Source: a virus. From it: a stretch of DNA of 64,000 nt. The stretch spans positions 47,138 through 111,137 of IMG/VR virus record IMGVR_UViG_3300031857_000046, one strand, 5' to 3'. Position numbers and translations under genes: made by a program. Shown here in pieces: positions 40,235 through 48,014 of the stretch (positions are counted from its first letter, which is position 1; every line of letters begins with the position of its first letter). The notes beneath the pieces were generated by a model. That model was given only the letters and a program-made list of their open reading frames with translations. It made no database searches and had not been told where the DNA came from.

Positions 40235-42043
40235 TTGGCAAAACAAATTACCGATAAAAAAGAATTACTTTTAGAGTTCGCAAAATGTTCTCAAGACCCT
40301 TGCTATGTCATAGAAAGTTATTTTGAAACTTTTGATAAGACTAGAGAGGGTTATGTACCTTTCGAACTTTTTGATGGTCAAAAAAAGCTTGTTTCCAATT
40401 ATAGAAAACATAGGTTTAACCTAGTTCTAAAATATCGCCAGGCTGGTATCTCAACAGTAACAGCGGCATATTCTGCTGTACTTACAGCTTTTGCTAGCCC
40501 AGATCGACCTGAAAAAGTTTTGATCTTAGCAAACAAGCAGGAAACAGCAATTGAATTCCAAAACAAAATCATTAACTTTATTAAACAATTACCTGACTGG
40601 GTAAATGTTTCGTTTGATAAATCATCACAAAAACACGTTAGATTATCTAACGGTTCAGAAATTAAAGCCGTTGCAACATCACAAGATGCTTTGCGTGGTT
40701 ATACACCTACTGTCCTATTAATTGATGAGGCTGCCTTCGTTGAAGGTGGACAAGAACTATGGACAGCGTGTTTGGCTTCAATTGGTACTGGTGGTAAAGC
40801 TGTATTAATTTCAACACCTAACGGTTTAGATCCTATCTACTACGCCTCATATGAAGGTGCTATTAAAGGTGATAATAGTTTCTGTGTAACACACTTAAAA
40901 TGGTGGCAAGATCCACGATTCAACAAAGATTTACGTTTAATTAAAACTAAAGATATTGTAGACTGGATTCAAAAACCAAATACAGAAAAACACGAAGAGG
41001 TTGTTGAATCTGTAATCGATCTACACCCTGATGTTATAGCTAAATTTATTAGCGATGGCTATAAACCACACTCTACATGGTATGAAAACATGTGTAGAGA
41101 CATGAACTTTAACAAACGTATGATCAACCAGGAGTTGGAATGTGCGTTTATTGGTTCTGGTGATAACGTTATTGAGGGTGAGGTAATTAGAAAACAAGAA
41201 CAAGAGAATGTTATTGACCCAATTGTTAAAGACAAAGCTTGGGATAGTAATTTATGGATATGGAAACTACCTGAAAAGGGTCATAGGTATATCTTAGCAC
41301 TTGACGTATCTCGTGGTGACTCTGAGGATGCCACTGGTATGTGTATTATTGATTATGATACATTCGAACAGGTTTTAGAGTATCATGGTAAAGTTCCACC
41401 AGACGTTGCAGCGCTAATAGTTGATCAGTATGGAAGAATGTACGATGCGTTATCAACTTTTGATATCACTGGTGGTATGGGCATAGCGTCAACACAAAAA
41501 CTTAAAGAACTAGGGTTCCCTAAAAAACTATTACACTATGATAATGATGGTGATAGTAACAGCATGTATTACATGCCAGATGAAAATGCTATACCAGGTA
41601 TAAATTTTGCGTCTAAAAATAGAAGAAGTCAAATTGTGGCGGCTTTAGAAGAAGCTGTTGCTAGAGGTGGCTTTAAAATACGTAGCGAAAGATTGACAGC
41701 TGAGCTAAAAAAATTCGTTTATAAAAACGGTAAACCAGACCACATGAAGGGCTCACATGATGACCTTATCATGGCTCTTGGTATGTGTTTGTTTGTTGCC
41801 AATACATCATTTAAAAGATTACAAGAATCTGATAATATGACTAGGGCTATGTTAGATAGTTGGAAAATAACAACTAGTAACACAAAAACAGATGCAGACT
41901 ATTTATTAAAAGACGTGACTAGTTCACCAAATCCAGATAAATCATATTATAATTCGGATGAATTTGCCACCAATAATAATATGATGAACACAAAAGAATT
42001 TGGTTGGCTATTTGGCGTAACTAAACCTAAACCTAATAATTAA
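40235..42043 (+). CDS. 17: Terminase large subunit, T4 gp17-like
   Basis: 602 residues (T4 gp17: 610). ATPase half: a Walker A-like KYRQAGISTVT (about residues 64-74) in which the usual late Lys is replaced by Ile and a Lys sits at the start; Walker B VLLIDEAAF (about 158-166); coupling motif STPNG. Nuclease half: ALDVSRGDSEDATG (about 353, first Asp), FDITGGMG and SHDDLIMALGM (about 507, last Asp). It packages DNA into the prohead. The frame opens with TTG at 40235 directly after a stop, and there is no nearby ATG, so TTG is the only sensible start. It begins the terminase-portal-capsid order. Confidence 0.93.
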   Translation: MAKQITDKKELLLEFAKCSQDPCYVIESYFETFDKTREGYVPFELFDGQKKLVSNYRKHRFNLVLKYRQAGISTVTAAYSAVLTAFASPDRPEKVLILANKQETAIEFQNKIINFIKQLPDWVNVSFDKSSQKHVRLSNGSEIKAVATSQDALRGYTPTVLLIDEAAFVEGGQELWTACLASIGTGGKAVLISTPNGLDPIYYASYEGAIKGDNSFCVTHLKWWQDPRFNKDLRLIKTKDIVDWIQKPNTEKHEEVVESVIDLHPDVIAKFISDGYKPHSTWYENMCRDMNFNKRMINQELECAFIGSGDNVIEGEVIRKQEQENVIDPIVKDKAWDSNLWIWKLPEKGHRYILALDVSRGDSEDATGMCIIDYDTFEQVLEYHGKVPPDVAALIVDQYGRMYDALSTFDITGGMGIASTQKLKELGFPKKLLHYDNDGDSNSMYYMPDENAIPGINFASKNRRSQIVAALEEAVARGGFKIRSERLTAELKKFVYKNGKPDHMKGSHDDLIMALGMCLFVANTSFKRLQESDNMTRAMLDSWKITTSNTKTDADYLLKDVTSSPNPDKSYYNSDEFATNNNMMNTKEFGWLFGVTKPKPNN

Positions 42044-42058
42044 AAACAATTAAACAAA

Positions 42059-42298
42059 ATGGCAAACATAATTAAACAAGGTAGAAGCACTGGTCCTGGA
42101 TCAACATCAATCGTTAGAGGTATTGACCCAAAAAATTTAGATAAAAGAGATGGTAGAGCGTTGCAAAGAAATGTTGACGCTATCAAATGTTCTATAGAAT
42201 CTGATGGTACAACAACTTATGTGCAAAAAAAAGAATGGGATGAAGCTGTAGAAAACTACAAGTTTCCACCATATGTAGAATGTGAATACGTAAATTAA
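42059..42298 (+). CDS. Small hypothetical protein, 79 aa
   Basis: Not recognised. A basic N-terminus rich in Gly/Ser/Arg (IIKQGRSTGPGSTSIVRGID) and a C-terminal beta/aromatic part (TTTYVQKKEWDEAVENYKFPPYVECEYV). Spaced 15 bases after terminase and 6 before the portal gene. Likely a small accessory of head assembly by position. Confidence 0.65.
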   Translation: MANIIKQGRSTGPGSTSIVRGIDPKNLDKRDGRALQRNVDAIKCSIESDGTTTYVQKKEWDEAVENYKFPPYVECEYVN

Positions 42299-42304
42299 AA
42301 ATAT

Positions 42305-44161
42305 ATGGCAGATAATAGATTAACAATATTCCAAAGGTTAAATAAGGTTCTTGGCAATGAAGTCGATGGGCCAAAATATGTCATTGACCCTAGTTCGTTT
42401 AATGGGTTAAGTGGTGACGATTTGGAACAAAAAAAGTTAGAGGCGCAACAAACGCTATATCTACAAAATCAATGGAAAAAAATTGATAATGAGCTTTATC
42501 AAAAAGCTGTTTATTACGAACCAACAAGAATTGCATCGTATTATGATTACGAAGCTATGGAATATACGCCAGAAATTTCTGTTGCATTGGATATTTTTGC
42601 TGAAGAGGCTACAACAGCAAATGAAAACGGTAAAGTTTTAACAATTTATTCTGATAGTACCAGAATAAAAAAAGAATTAACAGATTTATTTGAAAATGTG
42701 TTAGATATTAACGCTAACCTAACATCTTGGGCTAGAAACGTATGTAAATATGGTGATAACTTTGTTTACAACAAGATTGTACCTAACCAAGGTATCGTGG
42801 GTGTTACCCAATTACCAAATATTGAAATGACAAGATCTGAACCTGGTTTTTCAAAGATTACCAGTTTAGATGATCAACAAAAAGAAAAGAACATTAAGTT
42901 TTTCTGGAAAGATAAAAACGTTGAATTTAATTCATTTGAAATTTCTCACTTTAGATTACTTGGTGATGATAGAAGATTACCTTACGGTACATCAATGCTT
43001 GAAAAAGTAAGAAGAATTTGGAAACAATTGTTGTTATCTGAAGATGCGATGTTAGTTTATCGTGTTACCAGAGCACCAGAAAGACGTGTTTACAAAGTAT
43101 TCGTTGGTAACATGGATGATAAAGATGTTGATGCTTATGTTGACAAAATCGCAAATAACTTTAAAAGAGTTAATATGGTTGATAAGAGCAACGGACAACA
43201 AGACACACGTTATAACGCACTAGCTGTTGACCAAGACTACTTTATACCTGTTAGAGACCCAAGCCTTGCAATGCCAATTGAAACGCTTCCTGGGGCTCAA
43301 AACCTATCAGAAATAGCCGATATCGAATATATCCAAAAGAAAATGCTTGCCGCACTTAGAGTACCTAAAGCTTTTATTGGTTTTGAAGAAACTACTGGTG
43401 ACGGTAAAAACTTGGCCATTCTTGATGTTCGTTTTGCAAGAGCGGTACATAGGATACAAAAAGCTCTTATCCAAGAGTTAAATAAAATGGCTATTATCCA
43501 TTTATACACCAAAGGATTTACTGATGATTTGGAAAACTTTACATTAACGTTAACAAGCCCATCAACACAGGCTGAAATGCTTAAGATCCAAAACTGGAAA
43601 GAGAAAGTTACTTTATATCGTGATGCGGTTTCTGACGCTGGTAACGGATTCTCAGCTATGTCAATGACTTATGCTAAGAAAGAAATCTTAAATATGAGCG
43701 ATGATGAGATTAAACTTGATATCCAAAGACAAGCTGTTGAAAAAGCTGGTGGTGAGGAAATTAAAGCTCTTGGTGAAACGATTAAACAAACTGGTATATT
43801 CAGAGACATTTATAAGATTTATAAAATTGACCCTAACAACATGACGCTTGGTGCTTCTGGAACTGGTAGTGATATGGGTGCTGCTGGTGGTGGCGGTGGT
43901 GGTAGTATGTCTGACATGGGTGGTGGTGATACCGCTGGTGGAACCGATTTTACAGCACCATTGGAAGTTCCTGGGGCTGAAGCTGGAGCTGAAATACCTG
44001 GTCCTGAAACAGGTGGTGAAACACCCGAAGCTGGAGCTGAAATACCTGGTACTGAGGAACCTTTGGCTGAAATAACCAAAAGAAAATTAGAGGCTAAAAA
44101 TAGATTAATCAACGAAGCTCTTAAAAAAACAATTGACGAAATTGATGATTTATTAGTATAA
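42305..44161 (+). CDS. 20: Portal vertex protein, T4 gp20-like
   Basis: 618 residues (T4 gp20: 524). Recognisable portal text: YYDYEAMEYTPEISVALDIFAEEATTANENGKVL (about residues 79-112), FKRVNMVDKSNGQQDTRYNALAVDQDYFIPV (about 293-323), IADIEYIQKKMLAALRVPKAFIGFEE (about 339-364) and AILDVRFARAVHRIQKALIQEL (about 373-394). It forms the 12-subunit ring by which DNA enters and the tail joins. The last ~100 residues are Gly/Ala/Pro/Glu-rich and low-complexity, a tail not found in T4. It starts 6 bases after the small gene before it. Spacing and order match a T4 head cluster. Confidence 0.93.
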   Translation: MADNRLTIFQRLNKVLGNEVDGPKYVIDPSSFNGLSGDDLEQKKLEAQQTLYLQNQWKKIDNELYQKAVYYEPTRIASYYDYEAMEYTPEISVALDIFAEEATTANENGKVLTIYSDSTRIKKELTDLFENVLDINANLTSWARNVCKYGDNFVYNKIVPNQGIVGVTQLPNIEMTRSEPGFSKITSLDDQQKEKNIKFFWKDKNVEFNSFEISHFRLLGDDRRLPYGTSMLEKVRRIWKQLLLSEDAMLVYRVTRAPERRVYKVFVGNMDDKDVDAYVDKIANNFKRVNMVDKSNGQQDTRYNALAVDQDYFIPVRDPSLAMPIETLPGAQNLSEIADIEYIQKKMLAALRVPKAFIGFEETTGDGKNLAILDVRFARAVHRIQKALIQELNKMAIIHLYTKGFTDDLENFTLTLTSPSTQAEMLKIQNWKEKVTLYRDAVSDAGNGFSAMSMTYAKKEILNMSDDEIKLDIQRQAVEKAGGEEIKALGETIKQTGIFRDIYKIYKIDPNNMTLGASGTGSDMGAAGGGGGGSMSDMGGGDTAGGTDFTAPLEVPGAEAGAEIPGPETGGETPEAGAEIPGTEEPLAEITKRKLEAKNRLINEALKKTIDEIDDLLV

Positions 44162-44174
44162 TAAAAAAATAACG

Positions 44175-44184
44175 GATATTTATA
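44175..44184 (+). promoter_or_regulatory. Putative phage late promoter motif
   Basis: GATATTTATA, exact consensus, 16 bases before the ATG at 44201. Confidence 0.6.
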
Positions 44185-44200
44185 TAAAAATATTAAACAA

Positions 44201-44914
44201 ATGTTTGGACAATTAAAAGAAAGTATTCTTTCAGATTTAGAAAAAACTTACCAAGAAAAGGGTGAAAAAGATTTTAAAAAATCTTTTGCTAAGTATGTTA
44301 AAGTATTAAAAGAAAATAATGTGTTGAGAGAATTTAATGAGGTTTACAACTTATTAAATACAATGAGATTTGAAAACGAAGATATAGCAAAAGAGTTTGT
44401 TGAAGAATCAATTGCACACTTAAAATCTTTTGATTTAACAAAAGTTGATGCGTTAAAAACTTTAACCGAAAATATTACCATTGTTAATAATGTTGTTAAT
44501 GAGAGCATCGACCAATTAATCTTTAATAAAAAATTATCGCTTATTGATAAGGTTAAATATAAAACAAACTTAATTAAGCATTTAACTAGAGTTGATGAGA
44601 ATATTGTTTCAATAAAAGAATCAATTGACAAGATCAATGAAAGTTTATCTGATAAAATTTCAAAATTAAATGAGGAGCAAGTTAAAGTTTTAAATTTATT
44701 CGCTGAAAACGATGAATCGGCTATTAATAGCTATTACGCAACATTGATCGAAAGCACACAAAACGTGGTTGAGGAAACAATAAATAAATCTGATGATATT
44801 ATTGTTGTTAAAAAACTGTTAGAAGTCAGATCAAAGTTAAATGAGATGAAAAATCAAAAACCATCTTTAGATGTTATTGATAATGTTCTTGATTTAAAGA
44901 AAAGTTTCGAATAA
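44201..44914 (+). CDS. Helical head-assembly protein, possible prohead core component, 237 aa
   Basis: Not recognised. It is almost all alpha-helical and rich in Lys, Glu, Asn and Leu, with coiled-coil character (KYVKVLKENNVLREFNEVYNLLNTM; KESIDKINESLSDKISKLNEEQVKVLNLF). In T4 the genes after the portal are small prohead core proteins (gp67, gp68), and this gene lies in that position, so a core or scaffold role is a reasonable inference. It follows a consensus late motif and ends before a strong terminator. Confidence 0.55.
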   Translation: MFGQLKESILSDLEKTYQEKGEKDFKKSFAKYVKVLKENNVLREFNEVYNLLNTMRFENEDIAKEFVEESIAHLKSFDLTKVDALKTLTENITIVNNVVNESIDQLIFNKKLSLIDKVKYKTNLIKHLTRVDENIVSIKESIDKINESLSDKISKLNEEQVKVLNLFAENDESAINSYYATLIESTQNVVEETINKSDDIIVVKKLLEVRSKLNEMKNQKPSLDVIDNVLDLKKSFE

Positions 44915-44940
44915 AAAACACATTTTACCATAAAAAGTAA

Positions 44941-44969
44941 AGCCAGGGTAGCGAATCCTGGCTTTTTTT
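44941..44969 (+). terminator. Intrinsic terminator after the portal segment
   Basis: AGCCAGG (44941-44947) pairs with CCTGGCT (44957-44963), followed by seven T. It lies between convergent genes. Confidence 0.82.
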
Positions 44970-45016
44970 GTTCCATAACTGGAACGGTCCTAAAACACCG
45001 CTTATAGCGGAATATC

Positions 45017-45328
45017 TTATTTGGTTTCCTCAACCGTAGTATCAACCTCATTAGCCGAAGCTTCAGCATTTGATTTTGCTATTGATACTTTGTGACCCGT
45101 ATAGTTTTTATAACCGATTAAAGCAGCGCCAATCATGGTAAAAGCCACCGCTTGGTTAATTACGTCCATACTTTTGTCAATGAACATTTTATCAATCACC
45201 CCCAATAAGAATGATAAGCAGCCAATCATAACGATGATAAAGCCTGATGTTGATGTTACAGATGTTTTTCCGTCTGGGTTCGATGTCATTTCACCGAAAG
45301 ACCATTTTTTGATGTCTCCTATTTTCAT
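45017..45328 (-). CDS. Small membrane protein with two TM segments, 103 aa
   Basis: 103 residues: a short N-terminal cytoplasmic part, TM1 FIIVMIGCLSFLLGVI (about residues 30-45), a short polar loop, TM2 QAVAFTMIGAALIGY (about 59-73), and a polar tail rich in Glu, Thr and Ala. It is the only minus-strand gene within the head cluster and has its own late motif 16 bases upstream (45345-45354). A holin, antiholin or superinfection-exclusion membrane protein are all possible; the two-TM hairpin shape is the reason to mention holin. The gene is convergent with the portal operon. Confidence 0.65.
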   Translation of the reverse strand: MKIGDIKKWSFGEMTSNPDGKTSVTSTSGFIIVMIGCLSFLLGVIDKMFIDKSMDVINQAVAFTMIGAALIGYKNYTGHKVSIAKSNAEASANEVDTTVEETK

Positions 45329-45344
45329 AATATGTGTGTTTAAT

Positions 45345-45354
45345 TATAAATATC
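45345..45354 (-). promoter_or_regulatory. Putative phage late promoter motif
   Basis: Minus-strand reading is GATATTTATA, exact consensus, 16 bases before the ATG at 45328. It is one of the copies showing that orientation follows the gene, not the strand. Confidence 0.6.
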
Positions 45355-45434
45355 TGAAATTTGCTTTAATGAACATTTTTTCTTATTATTATAATAAGAA
45401 AAAAATAAAATATACTAAAACATGAAGAAACAAA

Positions 45435-45884
45435 ATGCAATGCAAATTTGGGAAAGAAAAGAAACTCTTTACAGACGAGAGATTTCGAGTTAAATACGGT
45501 ACAATTGATGCTGTTAAATTAAACGCTGTGTATCTAAATGTTGAATCATGGGTCCAACCCAAAGAGATAGACAACTACGATTCATACATTAGAATAATGA
45601 GAAGACAGATTATTGTCAAAATAAAGGATAATATTGACGTAACAACGTTTAACGAAAATTTTATTGTTGATCTAGACTTAAGAGCATCTGGTATGTCATC
45701 AGATAAAAAAAGTTTTATGTTCATTGAATTAACAGTATACCCTAAAGAAAAATTAAAATTTAATTCTACTTTAATGTTTAAAAAAATGCAAGAACTATCT
45801 AATCTTATAGTGGAATCTTTAGAACAGAATAAACTAAATTACTTTTCAAAAAAATCAAATGCTAGATCAAGAAGAATTATATGA
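45435..45884 (+). CDS. Hypothetical protein, 149 aa
   Basis: Not recognised. Alternating strands and a Lys/Asn/Phe-rich composition (GTIDAVKLNAVYLNVESWVQPKEIDNYDSYIRIMRRQIIVKIKDN) suggest a small beta fold with a helical C-terminus (MFKKMQELSNLIVESLEQNKLNYFSKKSN). It overlaps the AAA ATPase gene by 26 bases. Upstream there is an AT-rich TTCTTATTATTATAATAAGAA near-palindrome at 45380-45400, so it may have its own non-late promoter. Confidence 0.7.
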   Translation: MQCKFGKEKKLFTDERFRVKYGTIDAVKLNAVYLNVESWVQPKEIDNYDSYIRIMRRQIIVKIKDNIDVTTFNENFIVDLDLRASGMSSDKKSFMFIELTVYPKEKLKFNSTLMFKKMQELSNLIVESLEQNKLNYFSKKSNARSRRII

Positions 45885-46782
45885 GATGTCACCAGAAGAG
45901 GGACAAGAAATGCTTAAAGACCACTTAGAGAAGATATACCCATCAATCGAATCGTGGTACACAATAAACAATACTGATTTCTTTTTTAATTTTAAGACAG
46001 TCGCTACTGTTGAATCTGGGTTATATAGCATGATATATAACGATGGTAATGGTTTTGGTGTTTCTAAACTAAGTTATAAGAGTGATGAATTCTTTCACCT
46101 ACCTTCTTTACCACACAATGAGATCATTAATGATTTAATTAATTTTTGGGACAATGTTGATAGGTTTAAAAAATATAACTTAACACCAAAGAGAGGTATT
46201 ATCTTACACGGTGATCCAGGTTGTGGTAAAACATCATTAATTTACCTTTTGGTCGATAAATTAAAAGAATATAATGGTTTATCGATTTATTTTGATAACC
46301 CTTTTAATTGGGTTGAATTGGCTAAATTGGTTAGGAAAGTTGAAAAAACCAGACCGTTACTTTGTATTATTGAAGATATTGATCTTGTGATCGAAAAGTT
46401 TGGTGAAGAAGTTTTCTTAAACTTTCTTGACGGTTTAAACTCAATTGATAATGTTGTTTATGTGGCAACCACAAACAATCTGGAAAAAATACCAGCTAGG
46501 ATTAAAGATAGACCATCTAGATTTGATAAGAAATATAAAATAGAAAAACCAACAACTGAGGATAGAAAGATTTACTTTACTGGGATATTAGATAAAGAGG
46601 ATCAAAAGCTTTATGATATTGATAAATTAGTTAAAGACACCAATGGTTATACTATGGCCCATCTTAAAGAAACTTTTATTTCGTTGTATATCCTTAAAAA
46701 TCCATATGATGAAACCATTAAGCGATTAAAAAACAAAAAAATTGCTGATGAAAGAATGGGATTTAATCTTTCTGAGGATTAA
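45859..46782 (+). CDS. AAA+ ATPase, BCS1-like
   Basis: 307 residues. AAA core: RGIILHGDPGCGKTSLIYLL (Walker A GDPGCGKT, about residues 116-123), RPLLCIIEDIDLVIE (Walker B, about 171-180), VVYVATTNNLEKIPARI (sensor 1, about 205-215) and RPSRFDKKYKIEKP (arginine finger region). The arrangement with a small helical lid following (DTNGYTMAHLKETFISLYILK) is that of the BCS1/AAA clade. The ~90 residues before the core form a beta-rich N-domain. It lies between the portal segment and the prohead protease, which is not a T4 location for an AAA protein. It may remodel a virion or assembly protein. It overlaps the previous gene by 26 bases. Confidence 0.9.
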   Translation: MLDQEELYEMSPEEGQEMLKDHLEKIYPSIESWYTINNTDFFFNFKTVATVESGLYSMIYNDGNGFGVSKLSYKSDEFFHLPSLPHNEIINDLINFWDNVDRFKKYNLTPKRGIILHGDPGCGKTSLIYLLVDKLKEYNGLSIYFDNPFNWVELAKLVRKVEKTRPLLCIIEDIDLVIEKFGEEVFLNFLDGLNSIDNVVYVATTNNLEKIPARIKDRPSRFDKKYKIEKPTTEDRKIYFTGILDKEDQKLYDIDKLVKDTNGYTMAHLKETFISLYILKNPYDETIKRLKNKKIADERMGFNLSED

Positions 46783-46805
46783 GTCGACACTTAACTTGTT
46801 TTCAT

Positions 46806-46815
46806 TATATTTATG
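46806..46815 (+). promoter_or_regulatory. Putative phage late promoter motif before prohead protease
   Basis: TATATTTATG, two mismatches, 17 bases before the ATG at 46833. Confidence 0.45.
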
Positions 46816-46832
46816 TAATATAATCTATTAAA

Positions 46833-47546
46833 ATGGGTATAAAAATATTAAAAGAAAACGAAGAAGGTTTTGGTATCTTAATTGAAGGTGATGCTGGTTC
46901 AGTATCTGAGGTATTACAAGGACAAATTATAAATGAAGAAATTAGTAGGGGTCCAATAGATTTATCTGGACCCATATACTATTACGCTACATTACAAAAA
47001 TATGGTGTTGAGAATAGAAATGGCCGAGTGTATCCAGAAGACATTTTGAGAAGAGAAGTTGAAAGATATAGAGAAGTTATTGCTCGCAATTCTAGTTTTC
47101 ATGAATTGGATCACCCACAAGAATCTGTTATTTCGTTAAAAGGTGGTTCGCCACACAGAATAGTTGATATGTTCTGGAAAGATAATGTTCTTATTGGTAA
47201 ACTAGAGATATTAGTATCTGAAGGCTTTAGGAGAGGTGGTATTATATCTTGTAATGGTGATTTAGTCGCACATTACCTAAGTTATGGTATGACATTAGGC
47301 ATCTCTTCAAGAGGTGTTGGTAGTCTTAAAAAAGTTGGTGGTAAAAATGTTGTACAAAGTGACTTCGAATTAATCTGTTGGGATATCGTTTCATCCCCAT
47401 CTACACCAGGCTCCTATCTTTATAAAGATCCACAAGACTTTAAAAAATATGATGAGGTTTTAAATGAGCCAAAGGAAATTGAGGAGAGTACCGCACCAGA
47501 AGAGAACGATTTTTTGGCAAATCTTAATAAATTTTTGAAATTTTAA
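46833..47546 (+). CDS. 21: Prohead core protease, T4 gp21-like
   Basis: 237 residues (T4 gp21: 212). The serine-protease motifs are visible: the His of SSFHELDHPQESVI (about residues 87-100), and a C-terminal serine region YGMTLGISSRGVGSLK (about 151-166), followed by a FELICWDIVSSPSTPGS strand (about 178-194). The YYATLQKYGVENRNGRVYPEDILRREVERY start is typical of phage prohead proteases. It cleaves scaffold and capsid during head maturation at L/I-x-E sites. It is the first gene of the protease, scaffold, capsid group, in the T4 order. Confidence 0.9.
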   Translation: MGIKILKENEEGFGILIEGDAGSVSEVLQGQIINEEISRGPIDLSGPIYYYATLQKYGVENRNGRVYPEDILRREVERYREVIARNSSFHELDHPQESVISLKGGSPHRIVDMFWKDNVLIGKLEILVSEGFRRGGIISCNGDLVAHYLSYGMTLGISSRGVGSLKKVGGKNVVQSDFELICWDIVSSPSTPGSYLYKDPQDFKKYDEVLNEPKEIEESTAPEENDFLANLNKFLKF

Positions 47547-47600
47547 GTTGCTTTTATAAAAAATTTTTACTACTATTATAACAGTTAAAAAATATTTTTT

Positions 47601-47840
47601 ATGAAAACTTACTATTGGTACACAGTTACAATTCAATTCGTTGTTGAAGACGAGCAAACGGGTAAAATCAAAAAGATTAAAGAAAATTATCTTACCAAAG
47701 CAATCTCAGTTACTGATGCAGAAGCCTCTGTAATCAAGGATCTTGAGGGAACAATGGGTGATTTTAGAATCTTAAAAATCGATGAATCTAAAATTGTTAG
47801 AGTTATCCTTCCACAAGGAGTTGACATCAACGCTGAATAA
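47601..47840 (+). CDS. DUF4494-like small protein, 79 aa
   Basis: 79 residues with a beta-rich N-terminus YYWYTVTIQFVVEDEQTGKIKKIKENYLTKAISVTDAEASVIKDL followed by GDFRILKIDESKIVRVI. The 'YW----V--E---G--KK-KE-YLV-A-S-TEAEA-VI' pattern is that of DUF4494, a family of Bacteroidetes proteins of unknown function. It is set between the protease and scaffold genes with its own terminator. Its presence supports a Bacteroidetes host, and it may have been acquired from it. Confidence 0.65.
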   Translation: MKTYYWYTVTIQFVVEDEQTGKIKKIKENYLTKAISVTDAEASVIKDLEGTMGDFRILKIDESKIVRVILPQGVDINAE

Positions 47841-47864
47841 AAACTAAGAAAAAAAGACGTTAAA

Positions 47865-47892
47865 AACCATCCATATCGGGTGGTTTTTTTTG
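47865..47892 (+). terminator. Intrinsic terminator after the DUF4494-like gene
   Basis: AACCATCC (47865-47872) pairs with GGGTGGTT (47878-47885) around a 5-base loop, and eight T follow. It isolates the small gene from the scaffold-capsid unit. Confidence 0.82.
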
Positions 47893-47962
47893 TTTAGGCC
47901 CAGTACAATATAGCGTATTGGGAATATTTTTTTAAATTTTTTTGCTCTTTCGATATTTTCAT

Positions 47963-47972
47963 AGTATTTATT
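47963..47972 (+). promoter_or_regulatory. Putative phage late promoter motif before scaffold
   Basis: AGTATTTATT, two mismatches, 42 bases before the scaffold ATG at 48015. Greater distance than most copies. Confidence 0.4.
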
Positions 47973-48014
47973 ACTAAGATAATATATCATAATAATTTTT
48001 TAATAAATTAAAAC

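Noticed and set aside
40219-40257. Short ATG frame METIGLGKTNYR before the terminase
   Set aside because: Only 12 codons, ends within the terminase start and overlaps the late motif; a leader peptide cannot be excluded but has no support.
43819-44112. Pro/Ser-rich minus frame and Val/Leu-rich plus frame over the portal C-terminus
   Set aside because: They arise from the Gly/Ala-rich tail of the portal protein.
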